64,000 nucleotides of DNA, from assembly GCA_050949905.1 (NCBI GenBank), contig JBMNGP010000026.1, forward strand, positions 1 to 64,000, given 5' to 3'. The DNA is from DUML01 sp050949905. Its GTDB lineage: Bacteria > Bacillota > Desulfitobacteriia > Desulfitobacteriales > Syntrophobotulaceae. Below the pieces are notes generated by a model, which worked only from the letters and a program-made list of their open reading frames with translations, did not search any database and had not been told where the DNA came from. The position numbers and the translations under genes were made by a program. Below, piece after piece: positions 26,784 to 37,494 of the stretch. The first letter of the stretch is position 1, and every line of letters begins with the position of its first letter.

Positions 26784-27875
26784 TTATTTTTCATTTTGCA
26801 ATCTTGATATCCATCGTGCAAAGGGTTCTCTATGTCGTTCATACCACTGGCTCGTAGCTAAAAACTTCATCCCGTTGAACTCAAAAATTTCTTTCCAGTA
26901 CCGACCATAAATTCCATCCTTAATTTGAGCTGAAATATCTTCATTGTCTTTATACTTTTTAAGAAGCGGGTAATCTATTCCCAATACTTCTTTCGACCAT
27001 TGCTTTGACTGCATTTCACTTATTTCTTTATCAGTAAAACGATATTGATGGTTTGATAGCTCCCTAAGGGTTTGACGAACATATTTTCCAATTCTCGTTT
27101 CGTCATGGTTTTCTCTTTGGTCTGGATTGTATTCATCATTTGCTTTATCACTTTTATGTAAAGGGGTGTAATCTGCTCGTAGATATACGTAATAATCGGT
27201 TAATTTTATATCGAATTTCCGTAGAAGTTTTCTGATAAGATTTCTTATACTGTTGGCACTTAAGTTAGTCCAAACATATATGTCTATGTTCTTCATTTTT
27301 TCATTTTTTCTATCGACATATTTTCTGCTAAAGTAAGAAACCTTTCTTCCTTTCATAACGGGATCATCAATAAACTCACTAAACTTAGTGGCATCTATCT
27401 CTGCCAACAAATCACATGTTTGCAGCAGCAAATCCTTCCAATCTTTAGCTGTATATCGATTATTATTAAATGAAAAAGCGACCACCTTTTTATGGGTAAA
27501 ATCTTCATAAAGGGTATGAGGAATGGAAGAATCAACGATATAATCCGAATAATTTGGTATAGTTTTCTGTTCATCTATTTCGTCGAGTTCTTCATCAATT
27601 TCGTCATCATCGGCCTCTGCATCTATGTTGAGCAAAGATGTATACTCATTGATTGTCTCCTGAATTGTTGACACTGTTTTAGAAAACTCCCATAATTCCA
27701 TTCCTTTGTCAAATTCCTTATTCTTATGGAATTCTGCAATTGACTTATTTGTGCTGCTCATCAGTCCATCCAGAGCAAGGTTTAGCAAATCCAACGCATC
27801 AGAAATTTCAGTTGCATCCTTTGGAAAATACCGTTTAATAATTTCTATTATTCGGATTATATCGTCCTGTGACAT
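26784..27875 (-). CDS. Uncharacterised companion of the type I restriction locus
   Basis: The 363-residue protein begins with a helical region, followed by a very acidic linker near residues 85-105 (DAEADDDEIDEELDEIDEQ). A mixed domain over about 125-250 contains KKVVAFSFNNNRYTAKDWKD. The C-terminal block, with YGRYWKEIFEFNGMKFLATS followed by QWYERHREPFARW, recurs in restriction-associated hypothetical proteins. I cannot assign an activity. It lies 62 bases downstream of hsdR on the same strand and ends at a terminator, so it is the last gene of the restriction transcript. Confidence 0.75.
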   Translation of the reverse strand: MSQDDIIRIIEIIKRYFPKDATEISDALDLLNLALDGLMSSTNKSIAEFHKNKEFDKGMELWEFSKTVSTIQETINEYTSLLNIDAEADDDEIDEELDEIDEQKTIPNYSDYIVDSSIPHTLYEDFTHKKVVAFSFNNNRYTAKDWKDLLLQTCDLLAEIDATKFSEFIDDPVMKGRKVSYFSRKYVDRKNEKMKNIDIYVWTNLSANSIRNLIRKLLRKFDIKLTDYYVYLRADYTPLHKSDKANDEYNPDQRENHDETRIGKYVRQTLRELSNHQYRFTDKEISEMQSKQWSKEVLGIDYPLLKKYKDNEDISAQIKDGIYGRYWKEIFEFNGMKFLATSQWYERHREPFARWISRLQNEK

Positions 27876-27937
27876 TTTACACCATCCCCTCTTAATTATA
27901 ATTTTAACTTATATTCACCATAAAACTATAATTATTA

Positions 27938-30900
27938 CTATATGTCAAAACTATCCTCCGCTACTTTTGGCAGATCTTCTTTTTCAAGCTGGTACTGATA
28001 CCTAACCCCGGAGCTCTCGTTTTGGCACATAAGCTTGGCCTGTTCCATTACTATTTCTACAGCCTTTGGTGTTTTGTCCGGAGGATAACCATAGCGCTTA
28101 AGCAGCCTCTTTATAATCATTTTCATCTTGGCTTGCACACTGGCACGTATAGACCAGTCAATGCTTAAGTTCTTACGTATTGCTTCAGTCAAGTCCCTGG
28201 CTATTTGCTTGAGGATATCGTCACCCATAACCTCTTTTGCAGATTCATTTTCAGCGAGGGCATCATAAAATGCCAGCTCATCTTCAGTAAGGCCTGTGTT
28301 TTCTCCACGTTTATGGGCCTCATTAATTTCCTTTGCAAGCTGTATAAGCTCCAGAATAACTTGAGTGGTTTCTATTGTGCGATTCTGATACTTTCTGATG
28401 GCATTCTCCAAAAGCTCTGAGAATTTTCTGGACTGAACGAGGTTCCGTTTTGAGAATGTCTTAATTTTGCCCTTAAGTAATCTGTTAAGAAGTTCGACAG
28501 CAAGGTTACGCTGTTTCATGTTACGCACTTCTTCCAGGAACTCATCTGAGAGTATGGCAATATTCGGCTTGTTTAGCCCAACGGCATCCAAGACATCGAT
28601 AACCTCATTGCTGGATATTGATTTGGAAACAAGTTGGTTAAGTTGTGCTTCAATTTCCGCAGCAGTTTTCTTCTTGGAATTTTCAGGTATAAGCTTGATA
28701 ATACCGGATTTTACTGCTTTATGGAAACCTACCTCAAGATTTAGTTTCTCAGCAATATCAGTAGTCGCGCAAAGGGAGTAAGCTCTTGACAGCTCACTGA
28801 CCAGCTTAAGATAATCGTTTTTGCGCTCCTCGCGCAATCCGATGATGTAGTCGATTGTTTCAACAATGGCAGACATTCTTTCGGAAGCAGAGCCGGTAAA
28901 GAACTTCTGATAATCATGACCATGAAGTAATTCCTTAATCAGTTCATACTTTTCAACAAGGACTGCCGCTGCCACTTCAGTGTCAACACCGGTCTTTTCC
29001 CTGTCGCTTTCGGTATAATCATTAAGTGCATTCTTAAGATTTTCGGCAATGCCGATATAGTCTACAATCAATCCGCCCTGCTTCTCCCTGAATACACGGT
29101 TAACGCGGGCAATAGCCTGCATAAGATTGTGTCCCTGCATGGGCTTGTCGATATACATGGTGTGCATGCTGGGCACATCAAAGCCGGTCAGCCACATGTC
29201 ACGCACGATGACCAGCTTCAGTTCATCCTTGTTGTCCTTCATTCGTTTGGCAATACGCTCCCTGGTAGCTTTTGTACCGATGAAAGGCTGCCATTCCTTT
29301 GGATCGGAAGAACTTCCGGTCATGACTACCTTGATAACACCTTTGTCAATGTCGTCTGAGTGCCATTCGGGACGCAATTCCACAATGGCTTTATATAAGT
29401 CAATGGCAATTCTACGTGACATAACCACGATCATACCCTTGCCCACTTCTGTTTCCTGAGCAGCAAGCGCTTTTCAAAGTGCTCCACAATGTCTTTGGCA
29501 ATGGCTTTAACCCGTTGCTCGGCGCCAACGATGGCTTCAAGTCTTGACCATTTGCTCTTGAGCTTCTCCTTCTGTGTATATTCCTGATATTCAGTGATTT
29601 CTTCGTATTCATCATCAATAACAGGCTTAAGCTCATCGGGCAGTTCCAGCTTCGCTATCCGGCTTTCATAGAATATGCGTACCGTTGTTCCATCCTCTAC
29701 TGCCCTGGTCATATCGTAAATATCGATATAATCGCCAAATACTGCTCTGGTATCCTTGTCAGCAAGAGATATGGGTGTACCGGTAAAGCCAATGAAAGAC
29801 GCATTTGGAAGGGCATCACGCATATATTTTGCATAACCGTATTTAACATCAGCTTCTGTATCACCCTTAACAATTTCCGCCCTGAACCCGTATTGGCTTC
29901 GATGCGCTTCATCAGCGATAACAATTACATTTTCCCGGTCTGTTAAAACAGGTACGCTGTCTCCTTTTTCTTCAGGAGCAAATTTGTGTATGGTTGTAAA
30001 GATAATGCCTCCCGATTCCCTTGTCAGGAGTTTGCGAAGATCCGCCCTGTCCTGAGCCTGAACCGGTTCCTGACGTAATAAATCTTTTGATTTTGCAAAG
30101 GTGGAAAACAGTTGATCGTCAAGGTCGTTACGGTCGGTAATCACTACGATTGTAGGGTTGTTAAGTTCTTTTGACAAAACAAGCTTGCCAACATAGAAGA
30201 CCATGGAAAGACTTTTACCGCTTCCCTGGGTATGCCAAACAACACCGATTTTACGATCCCCTTCAGTGATGGCAGCTCTTATTGTGCTTTCAACCGCCTT
30301 GTTAACTGCATGATATTGATGATAGCCGGCAAGAATTTTATATGTGTCCTTTCCGTCAGTCTGGAACAGTATAAAGCTCTTAATGATATCAAGCAGGCGT
30401 TCCTTTTCAAACATGCCTTTGATCAGGACTTCAAGCTGTGGGCGGCTTAAAGGTGCTATTTCGTCCCCATCAATTGTACGCCACATCATGAACCTGTCTT
30501 CATCAGCAGTGATTGTGCCTGCTCTTGCATTAACTCCATCGGATATAACTGCAAAAGCATTATAAGTAAATAAGGATGGAATGGTACTTATATAATTCTG
30601 GATCTGATTATATGCATCAGATATTTCCACATCCTCATTGGCCAGGTTTTTAAGCTCGATAACTACAAGGGGGATACCATTTACAAATACCACCACATCA
30701 GGACGCTTTTCAACCCTGTTTTCAATCACAGTAAACTGGTTAACAGCCAGAAAATCATTATTTTTAACTTCATCAAAGTCAAAAACCCTGACCTGTTTGC
30801 TGACTATCCTGCCATCATTAGCTCTGAAGGTAGCATTCACTCCATCAGTGACCATCTTCTGAAAAAGATGATTATTGTCTATCAGGGCAGGATTAAGAGG

Positions 30901-31134
30901 CACAAGTATTTGATGCAGGGCATCATCAAGAGCTTCCTGAGGTAAATCAGGATTTATTCGCTTTAAAGCATCCTTAAGGCGTTCTTCCAGAATAACATCT
31001 GAATAATCGGAACGCTCAGGATAATCCCCGCCAGGCGAGATATCAGGCGCAAAAGCGGTTTCATAGCCAAGTTCCTCAAACCATTCCAATGCAGCCTGCT
31101 CCAATTCATCCTCATATATATTATGGCTTGGCAT
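27938..31134 (-). pseudogene. hsdR: Type I restriction endonuclease subunit R, one frameshift
   Basis: Two abutting frames together make a normal HsdR of about 1065 residues, the ATP-dependent translocase-nuclease of a type I system. The first part has the PD-(D/E)xK-type nuclease motif (GIPLVVIELKN near 180), Walker A HTQGSGKS near 300 and DEAH (IADEAHRS) near 405. The second has the helicase motif VI region (QAIARVNR). The break is near 29465-29475: one extra G would read EKRLAAQETEVGKGMIVV across the joint. If the base is a sequencing error, the subunit is intact. Confidence 0.9.
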
Positions 31135-31163
31135 AAGGTTTCCCCCTTTCTATCGCATCCAAC

Positions 31164-31244
31164 TCATACAACCTCTTCCACTGGTACTCTTATTTCACCG
31201 CTCATTAGTTTGGGGAGGAGAGTGTCGCGAATAGACATAAGGAT
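31164..31244 (-). pseudogene. hsdS: C-terminal remnant of hsdS
   Basis: The minus strand encodes SIRDTLLPKLMSGEIRVPVE followed by EVV and a stop. This is the characteristic last helix and tail of type I specificity subunits. It is separated by about 465 bases from the 5' half of hsdS, so the second target-recognition domain between them has been replaced. Confidence 0.8.
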
Positions 31245-31316
31245 CTGATTCTCGTTTCAGCATTCTTGTATTTGATCATGAAAGCATTTCATTAAATATC
31301 GTATAATGTTTTTTCA

Positions 31317-31708
31317 TCAGGTAAAATAATCATTTTTCATTCTTCCCGATATGTCTTTGGTTGAACTAGCTCCTTCAATTTCGTAATACATTTCCTTTAC
31401 AGTACATATATATATCTGACTATATTCTAAAGGGTAACATACGTATTTAAACCCTACATTATTGTATACTGCGTTTTTTGCCATAGCAACATACTTCCTA
31501 TCGGCTGCTCTTGCACTAAATATCACGTACCAAGCATAGTCTGGATTACTTTTCTAAAGCCTAACTCTGAAATATAATTTCATCTCTACGATATCTTATT
31601 GCATTTACTTGATCAAGTCTCTTTGATTTTCCAAGGAATTCCTATTTCATGATAGTATTCAGCTTCTGGATTTTGACGGAGTACAACCACGAATGCAATT
31701 TCACCTAA
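31317..31708 (-). pseudogene. Degenerate coding fragments inside hsdS
   Basis: In shifting minus-strand frames one reads GEIAFVVVLRQNPEAEYYHE, then NAIRYRRDEIIFQS, then SNPDYAWYVIFSARAADRKY and on to 31317. These are protein-like and seem to be pieces of one gene with several stops. They do not look like an HsdS recognition domain to me, so foreign DNA may have inserted here. No function is assigned. Confidence 0.4.
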
Positions 31709-32362
31709 TCACCAGTTCCCTACTCTCCACCCTTTCGGTATCAACCCAAGTTCGCTTTCTTCAAACTCTCCATCTTTAAACGGCTCAAAATCCACAAACC
31801 AGGACTTGAAGATTGCCTGAGCCATTTCTTCAAGGGTTTTGTTGATTTGATTGTTAAGCTCGATCATGTCGTCAAGGGCAGACAGTGTGGCAACGATAGC
31901 TTTTTGTTCGGGGATTGGAGGGAGATTTAATTTCAGTTCAGCAACTTGGCTGAACGTAATTTGAGGAAACGTTCCAGAACGTGCTTCTGCGACTTGTTGT
32001 AAAGTTTCCAGAACCTCATTTGACGTGAGATATAGATATAGGAACTTATTAACGATTAAGCCATTACTCCTAATAACCATGAATTTAGTTGACACAACAT
32101 AGTCTGACGCATCAAAATTAACCATAGCATACCTTTTATTCTTAGGCCTTATTTCACTATACAGAATGTCTCCTTTTTTTATACTTTTCTTGGCTTGACC
32201 AGGCATTTCCGCAACAGGCGAGTAGTTATTATGTAAAATTGAACCATCATAAACATCAGATGTATTTAAAAATATAAGCTTTGCCTTTTCAAAAGGATGA
32301 GTATTTGATACACTATCGCATACATCTCCAAGTGTTACTTCTCTCCACTCACTTACACTCAC
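31709..32362 (-). pseudogene. hsdS: Type I specificity subunit, 5' half only
   Basis: The 217 residues contain one target-recognition domain (about 1-150) and the first conserved coiled-coil (PPIPEQKAIVATLSALDDMI), then the linker (FEESELGLIPKGWRVG). The frame stops exactly where the second recognition domain should begin; full-length HsdS is about 400 residues. A half-length HsdS can in some cases dimerise and recognise a palindromic site, so loss of function is not certain. The start overlaps the RhuM gene by four bases. Confidence 0.85.
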
Positions 32363-33387
32363 ACCACATCACCACCGCTGCTCTTTTTCTTCCCTGTCAG
32401 CATTTTTGCCGTCTTGTCTATGCTCTCCAAAAAGTGCCTTTCCACCGCTGAAAGCTCGTTTTTGGTCCGTTCCTTATATTTCTCATACTCTTCTATCGCC
32501 TTTTGAGTAGCTTGCTGGTGACTGATTCTTCCTGCATGAGTTAGGATCTCATTGTCACTCATTTTGAGAAACTCATCCAGTTTTTTTACCCAGTCTGCCA
32601 TGTACATGGGTTTTCTGCGTATTGCCTGAAGCTCGGCAAATTCGATATAAGCATTGACAATGCGGTTAAGTATCGCCAGCTCATCTTCTGTAAGGTAGTT
32701 TTTTGCAATCAGTGCTTCCGATTTAGTTGGCTTTGAACCTGTAAAATTGGTCATTCCCATAAAAGGCTTATTGCCATCTGCTCTCAGATATACTATTTCT
32801 GCCGCTGTATGTCCATGAGCTGCCCAGTGCATTTTATTCTGAACCGTTTGAAAAAACTGTTGTGAAATTGCCGCATCGGGTGAATAGTCAATGCTGGTTG
32901 CATAGATGTCTAAAATCTTCCGATAAAATACTTTCTCACTGGAGCGGATATCTCGGATGCGCTCCAATAATTCCTCAAAATAATTGCCACCACCTGCTCT
33001 TTTGAGCAGATCATCATTCATCGTAAAACCTTTTATTATGTATTCCTTTAATCTTTGGGTAGCCCAAATTCTGAATTGCGTACCTCTGTGGGACTTGACA
33101 CGGTAGCCTACGGAGATTATGACATCCAGGTTATAATAGTCCACATTATATGTTTTTCCGTCTGCAGCAGTTGTTGCAAAATTTGCAACAACTGATTTTT
33201 CGTCCAGTTCACCTTCAGAAAAAATATTCTTGATATGACGTGAAATTACAGACTTATCTCGCTGAAACAGCTCCGCCATCTGATTCAATGAAAGCCAAAC
33301 TGTTTCATCTTCCATTCTTACTTCAATTTTCGTTTTCCCATCTTCAGTCTGGTACATTAATAATTCAGTATTGTTGTTAAAAGTCAT
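32359..33387 (-). CDS. RhuM-family protein within the restriction operon
   Basis: The start is the ATG at 33387, which overlaps the end of hsdM by 11 bases. About 342 residues match the RhuM ('virulence protein') family: VWLSLNQMAELFQRDKSVISRHIKNIF near the N-terminus is helix-turn-helix-like, and NLDVIISVGYRVKSHRGTQF is the family hallmark. RhuM genes are common cargo in type I restriction operons and islands; their biochemical role is not settled. Codon overlap on both sides shows it is co-translated with hsdM and hsdS. Confidence 0.9.
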   Translation of the reverse strand: MTFNNNTELLMYQTEDGKTKIEVRMEDETVWLSLNQMAELFQRDKSVISRHIKNIFSEGELDEKSVVANFATTAADGKTYNVDYYNLDVIISVGYRVKSHRGTQFRIWATQRLKEYIIKGFTMNDDLLKRAGGGNYFEELLERIRDIRSSEKVFYRKILDIYATSIDYSPDAAISQQFFQTVQNKMHWAAHGHTAAEIVYLRADGNKPFMGMTNFTGSKPTKSEALIAKNYLTEDELAILNRIVNAYIEFAELQAIRRKPMYMADWVKKLDEFLKMSDNEILTHAGRISHQQATQKAIEEYEKYKERTKNELSAVERHFLESIDKTAKMLTGKKKSSGGDVV

Positions 33388-34879
33388 AGCCGATTGCCCC
33401 CAGTCTTTTGCGGATTTCGTCTTCCAAAGACTTGCGCTTTGCAAACATTTCGGCAAGTTCACCGGTAAGCCTGGTCATTTTTTCATCAAAAGGCTCCCCG
33501 TCATCAGCTTTATCTTCAATACCCACATACCTGCCGGGAGTGAGAATATATTCATGGGAGCGCACGTCATCCAGGGTAGCCGATTTGCAAAATCCTTTAA
33601 TATCCTCGTATCCTTCGCCCTTTTTCCACTTATGATAAGTATCGGCAATATACTTTATCTCGGTTTCATAGTCAAGTTCCCTGTGCTTGCGGTCAATCAT
33701 TGTCCCCATCTTACGGGCATCTATAAAAAGGATTTCGTTGCTGCGATCCCGGCCATCGGATTTTTTATTTCTTGTCAGGAACCACAGGCAAGCAGGAATG
33801 GTGACATTATAGAAAAGATTTGGTGGCAGAGTGATTATACAGTCCACCAGCTTGTCCTCGATAATGTTCTTTCTTATTTCAGCCTCACTGGTTGTATTGG
33901 TGGACATGGCACCGTTGGCCATAACAAAGCCTGCTACCCCGTTCGGTGAAAGCTTGGAAATAATATGCTGTATCCAGGCATAGTTAGCATTTCCTGCCGG
34001 TGGCATGCCATATTTCCAACGGACATCATCAACAAGCCTGTTAGCTCCCCAGTCCTTGATGTTAAAAGGTGGATTTGCAAGTATATAATCCGCCTTCAGC
34101 GTTTTATGAAGATCATTGGAAAATGTATCTGCATCCCGTTCACCGAGATTTCCGTCAATTCCTCGAATAGCAAGGTTCATCTTGCATAGACGCCATGTGG
34201 TAGCGGTATACTCCTGCCCAAATATATGGATATCATCCTTTCTTCCGCTATGCTCTTCAACAAATCTCTGGCTCTGCACAAACATACCACCGGACCCGCA
34301 ACAGGGGTCATACACCCTGCCTTTATATGGTTCTATCATTTCAACAAGCAATTTTACAATTGAGGGCGGAGTATAGAATTCACCTTCCGAAGAGCCAAAC
34401 TTCCCAAGGAAGTATTCATAAACCCTACCGAGAACATCCTGTGCCCTTGCTTCTTTATCGCCAACTTTGAAAGAAAACAAGTCTATAAGCTCACCGAGCT
34501 TGGTTTTGTCTATCTCCGGGCGGGCATAGTTTTTAGGAAGCACTCCTTTAAGAGAGGCGTTCTCCTTCTCAATGGCTATCATGGCTTCATCAATAATTTG
34601 TCCAATTGTTGGCTGTTTTGCATTTGCTTTTATATAATCCCAGCGGGCCTCTTTTGGTACGTAAAAAACATTTACCTCAGTATAAGCATCTATATCTTCC
34701 TCAAAGCCTTCTCCTTCTGCAACCAGCTCATTATATCTCTCTTCAAAAGCATCAGAGATGTATTTAAGGAAAATGAGTCCCAGTACCACATGCTTATATT
34801 CCGATGCTTCAATGTTGCCGCGCAACTTATCTGCCATTTCCCATAGATTATTTTCAAAGCCTAAGTTCACAGTAGACAT
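33377..34879 (-). CDS. hsdM: Type I DNA methyltransferase subunit M
   Basis: The 500-residue protein is a full-length HsdM, an N6-adenine methyltransferase. The N-terminal helical domain (GNIEASEYKHVVLGLIFLKY) is followed by SAM motif I region VYDPCCGSGGMFVQS near 190 and the catalytic motif IV NPPF near 265. With HsdS it forms the modification complex. It is the first gene of the hsdM-rhuM-hsdS-hsdR-363 aa transcript. It appears intact, so modification is possible if the shortened HsdS works. Confidence 0.95.
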   Translation of the reverse strand: MSTVNLGFENNLWEMADKLRGNIEASEYKHVVLGLIFLKYISDAFEERYNELVAEGEGFEEDIDAYTEVNVFYVPKEARWDYIKANAKQPTIGQIIDEAMIAIEKENASLKGVLPKNYARPEIDKTKLGELIDLFSFKVGDKEARAQDVLGRVYEYFLGKFGSSEGEFYTPPSIVKLLVEMIEPYKGRVYDPCCGSGGMFVQSQRFVEEHSGRKDDIHIFGQEYTATTWRLCKMNLAIRGIDGNLGERDADTFSNDLHKTLKADYILANPPFNIKDWGANRLVDDVRWKYGMPPAGNANYAWIQHIISKLSPNGVAGFVMANGAMSTNTTSEAEIRKNIIEDKLVDCIITLPPNLFYNVTIPACLWFLTRNKKSDGRDRSNEILFIDARKMGTMIDRKHRELDYETEIKYIADTYHKWKKGEGYEDIKGFCKSATLDDVRSHEYILTPGRYVGIEDKADDGEPFDEKMTRLTGELAEMFAKRKSLEDEIRKRLGAIGYDF

Positions 34880-34976
34880 ATTTGATCCTCCGTTTTATAT
34901 CGAAATTGTATTTATCCTGTTTCTTGGTATTATTAAGGGATCTCCTGTTGTCATAGTACCATAAGCTCTAAAGCTT

Positions 34977-35387
34977 TTACTTGCCTGTAAGTTTAACAGT
35001 TATAGTTTGGTTACTATTGGAATCTGTGTTGATACAACTTACTACCTGTTGCTTATCTAATAGACATACTTCGCTGTCATTTAATTTATCATCATTGCCA
35101 CATACTAGTGCGATCATAAAGTTACCATCTTTATACAAGCTTAATTCATTAAGATTTTTTTGTGTAAAATTAAAAATCCATGTATTGCCTTCTTTTTTTC
35201 TCGGTTCTGGTCGGGATCGATATTTTATGTATAATGTCAACTCATTATTGTTTTGCGATAGAATTTTATAAACTGCTTTGCTGTCGTTCGAACTTGTTTC
35301 TACCAATGTCAGCTGCAATGGAATGTCTTTTCTTAACAACCTTGTTATAACTCCACCATGCATGAACTCGAATTCTTTAATTGCCAT
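34977..35387 (-). CDS. Uncharacterised beta-rich companion protein
   Basis: I choose the ATG at 35387 (MAIKEFEFMHGG), downstream of AAAGGAGTAGAAGCT. Upstream in-frame codons overlap the preceding gene in an unlikely sequence. The product of about 136 residues alternates hydrophobic and charged residues like a beta-sheet protein and has no signal peptide. Its position 16 bases after the methylase-specificity fusion suggests a partner role. No family is recognised. Confidence 0.65.
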   Translation of the reverse strand: MAIKEFEFMHGGVITRLLRKDIPLQLTLVETSSNDSKAVYKILSQNNNELTLYIKYRSRPEPRKKEGNTWIFNFTQKNLNELSLYKDGNFMIALVCGNDDKLNDSEVCLLDKQQVVSCINTDSNSNQTITVKLTGK

Positions 35388-35403
35388 AGCTTCTACTCCT
35401 TTC

Positions 35404-36988
35404 TTATAATAATTTTTCATATATTTTTTGCTTTTCAGCGGTGAAACGCTCTTCCGCTCTACTAACAGTCTCCCTATACAGTGAACTTTCCTTTTCATAA
35501 TGGGTTACTAACTCTTTTTGCTCTTCCATACTAAGTAGCGGTATTTCCATTTCAGCGATGTCCATATGATTTATATTTACAATGGTTGTCCCCCGTTGAA
35601 AGCTTTTTATGAGCGCTATTCCCACTGGACTTTCAAAGAATATCCTGAGATAATCACTTAAAATTCTATGATTTGGTCTTATAACAATAACATTAGCTGA
35701 AGCAATAACGATATCCTTTCTGCTTGCGGAATACACCTGTTTTAATAGCTGTCCCCCTGCAAGATAGGACTATATCTCCGTCCATCAATTCATAGCGTTT
35801 GATTTTTCGCTCTTCTTCTTCAATACTGTCCATATCGGAATAATCAATGCCGGTATCGGTAATGTTTGAAATATTCAGTACCTTAATATTCCCGGGCTTC
35901 ACATCTTTTTTTAAGATTGATTTCCCCCTAAAGACCTCAGCGACTTCATGTAGTTTTACTCTTTCAAGTGTTGATGACTTATACTTTTTGATATTCTCGT
36001 CATCATCTTCAAGTATGAGTTCAATACGCCAATCCTCATGATTGGAAAATTCTTTGCTCCCCACCACTTTCACTTTATCGATATATAGGCCGTTATCATA
36101 ACCTAAATAACCTACGTTCACACTTTCTTTTTTCACAACACCTATTCTGAGCATATAGGTCTTTATACTGGTATATGGCCTGAAAGTACCTTCAGGAAGA
36201 CTGTAAATGCCCTCCAATTGATAATTGGTCATAATATGCTCGCGCAGCTTGGCTTCTGAACCGCTTGAAAATGTTATCTTTGCTGGTAGCACAGTCACGA
36301 GTGTACCATTTTTCGATAAGTGCCTAAGTAAATTTTGTGTTGCTATAATATCTGGTCTTGAAGACTTGAATTTGTTGTTTAAAGATTCAATTTTTCCACC
36401 AAAATCAGGCATGGAATAAATAAAGTCAAAACGTGTGTCAATAAGAAGTTCCTGGTATATAGATTGATTAAGTATGCTGACATTCTTGTATTCTTCAAAT
36501 CCTAGCTTAAGCAACATAAACATTAGTGCATTTGAGGTGGTAAATGTTATGTTGCTTGACTTATGTTTATCCACAAAGTTTTTAAGACCTGAAAGGCTTT
36601 TCTCTGCTTCGGTAATAAGAATCGTCCGAGCATTTACTTCCTCTGCCATGCTACAAATATATTTCGTTAAATAAGCCGGAGAAAATATCTGTCCAAAACG
36701 GTCATTTTGATAAAGTTTAAGAGTGAACTCAATAAGATCTACATTATGAGCAACTTTATAAACAGTAGAGAAAAAATCCCTGTCTCCCGGAAAGTATCCC
36801 AGTATTGTATTTTCTGTAGACTGCTTCATTAATTCAAAAAGCTGCTCTTCATCCTGATTGGATTTTTTCTGAGATTTTATTGCATTTGCTGTAAGTTTAA
36901 CACGCAGTATTTCATTTAAGATTTGCTCTCTGGAGGTTATACCGCGAATGGTAAACAGATTAATAAAGTAATCTATTGCTGTATTCAC
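35404..36988 (-). pseudogene. Degenerate N6-methylase-like protein fused to HsdS-type domain, one frameshift
   Basis: The start is a GTG at 36988, six bases after GGAGG. Together the two frames give about 527 residues. The first 330 follow the HsdM layout (FGQIFSPAYLTKYICSMAEE near 105), but the SAM motif I is absent (ARTILITEAEKSLSG), and the catalytic NPPF position reads SMPDFGG. The last 190 residues are a specificity-type domain (VKLHEVAEVFRGKSILKKDV, later IPLLSMEEQKELVTHYE). One extra G near 35717 breaks the frame; without it the sequence runs FRKQKDIVIASANV. This may be a DNA-recognition pseudoenzyme. It forms a unit with the 136-residue gene downstream. Confidence 0.75.
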
Positions 36989-37189
36989 GTTTTTCCTCCT
37001 TTCTATCAAGATGTGAGAATCTTCCACTAATAGTAGTGTATCAGTTTAATTTTAGTATGTCAATACTAAATTTTTATATTGATAATTTGAAGCTTTAAAA
37101 ACATATAAAACATGCTAGACAAGAGAAAAAATATTTATATACTTTACATCCATCCTGTCTCCTCAACCCCTATCAAAAATGCCCGTTAT

Positions 37190-37420
37190 CTAATCTGTCA
37201 ACTCAACCCTACCAATTTTTGAGTTCAAATTTTACCCCAAAATACCCCGTTGATATGTTTCCATGTACGTATTTTAGCCCTTTAGGTCGAGTAGGCAAAC
37301 TGGATGTAAATTCGGAAACCCGCTTAAATAAACACTTACAGCCTTGACATCAATACCACGCACTCAACGTGGCTCGAATTATGGAGCTTTTTTATACCAA
37401 GAAATATATTGACTATAACA
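37190..37420. repeat. Interspersed non-coding repeat, copy C, right flank of the island
   Basis: The 467-base gap 37028-37494 holds no gene. It shares GATATGTTTCCATG and TGTACGTATTTTAGCCCTTTAGG with copy A, and CGCACTCAACGTGGC with copy B. The last forms a CCACG...CGTGG hairpin followed by GGAGC and six T, so it may also terminate transcription. Confidence 0.55.
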
Positions 37421-37443
37421 GCAGAATAGTATACGCTTAGTTC

Positions 37444-37455
37444 GTATTCGAATAT
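37444..37455. promoter_or_regulatory. Palindrome upstream of marR, possible operator
   Basis: TATTCGAATA is a perfect ten-base palindrome about 40 bases before the MarR start. MarR proteins bind such sites to repress their own operon. A TTGACT at 37409-37414 may be the -35 element, but no well-spaced -10 is clear. Confidence 0.4.
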
Positions 37456-37494
37456 TTCCATATCGTAGTATTAACTGTTCACAGGAGGCTGGTT

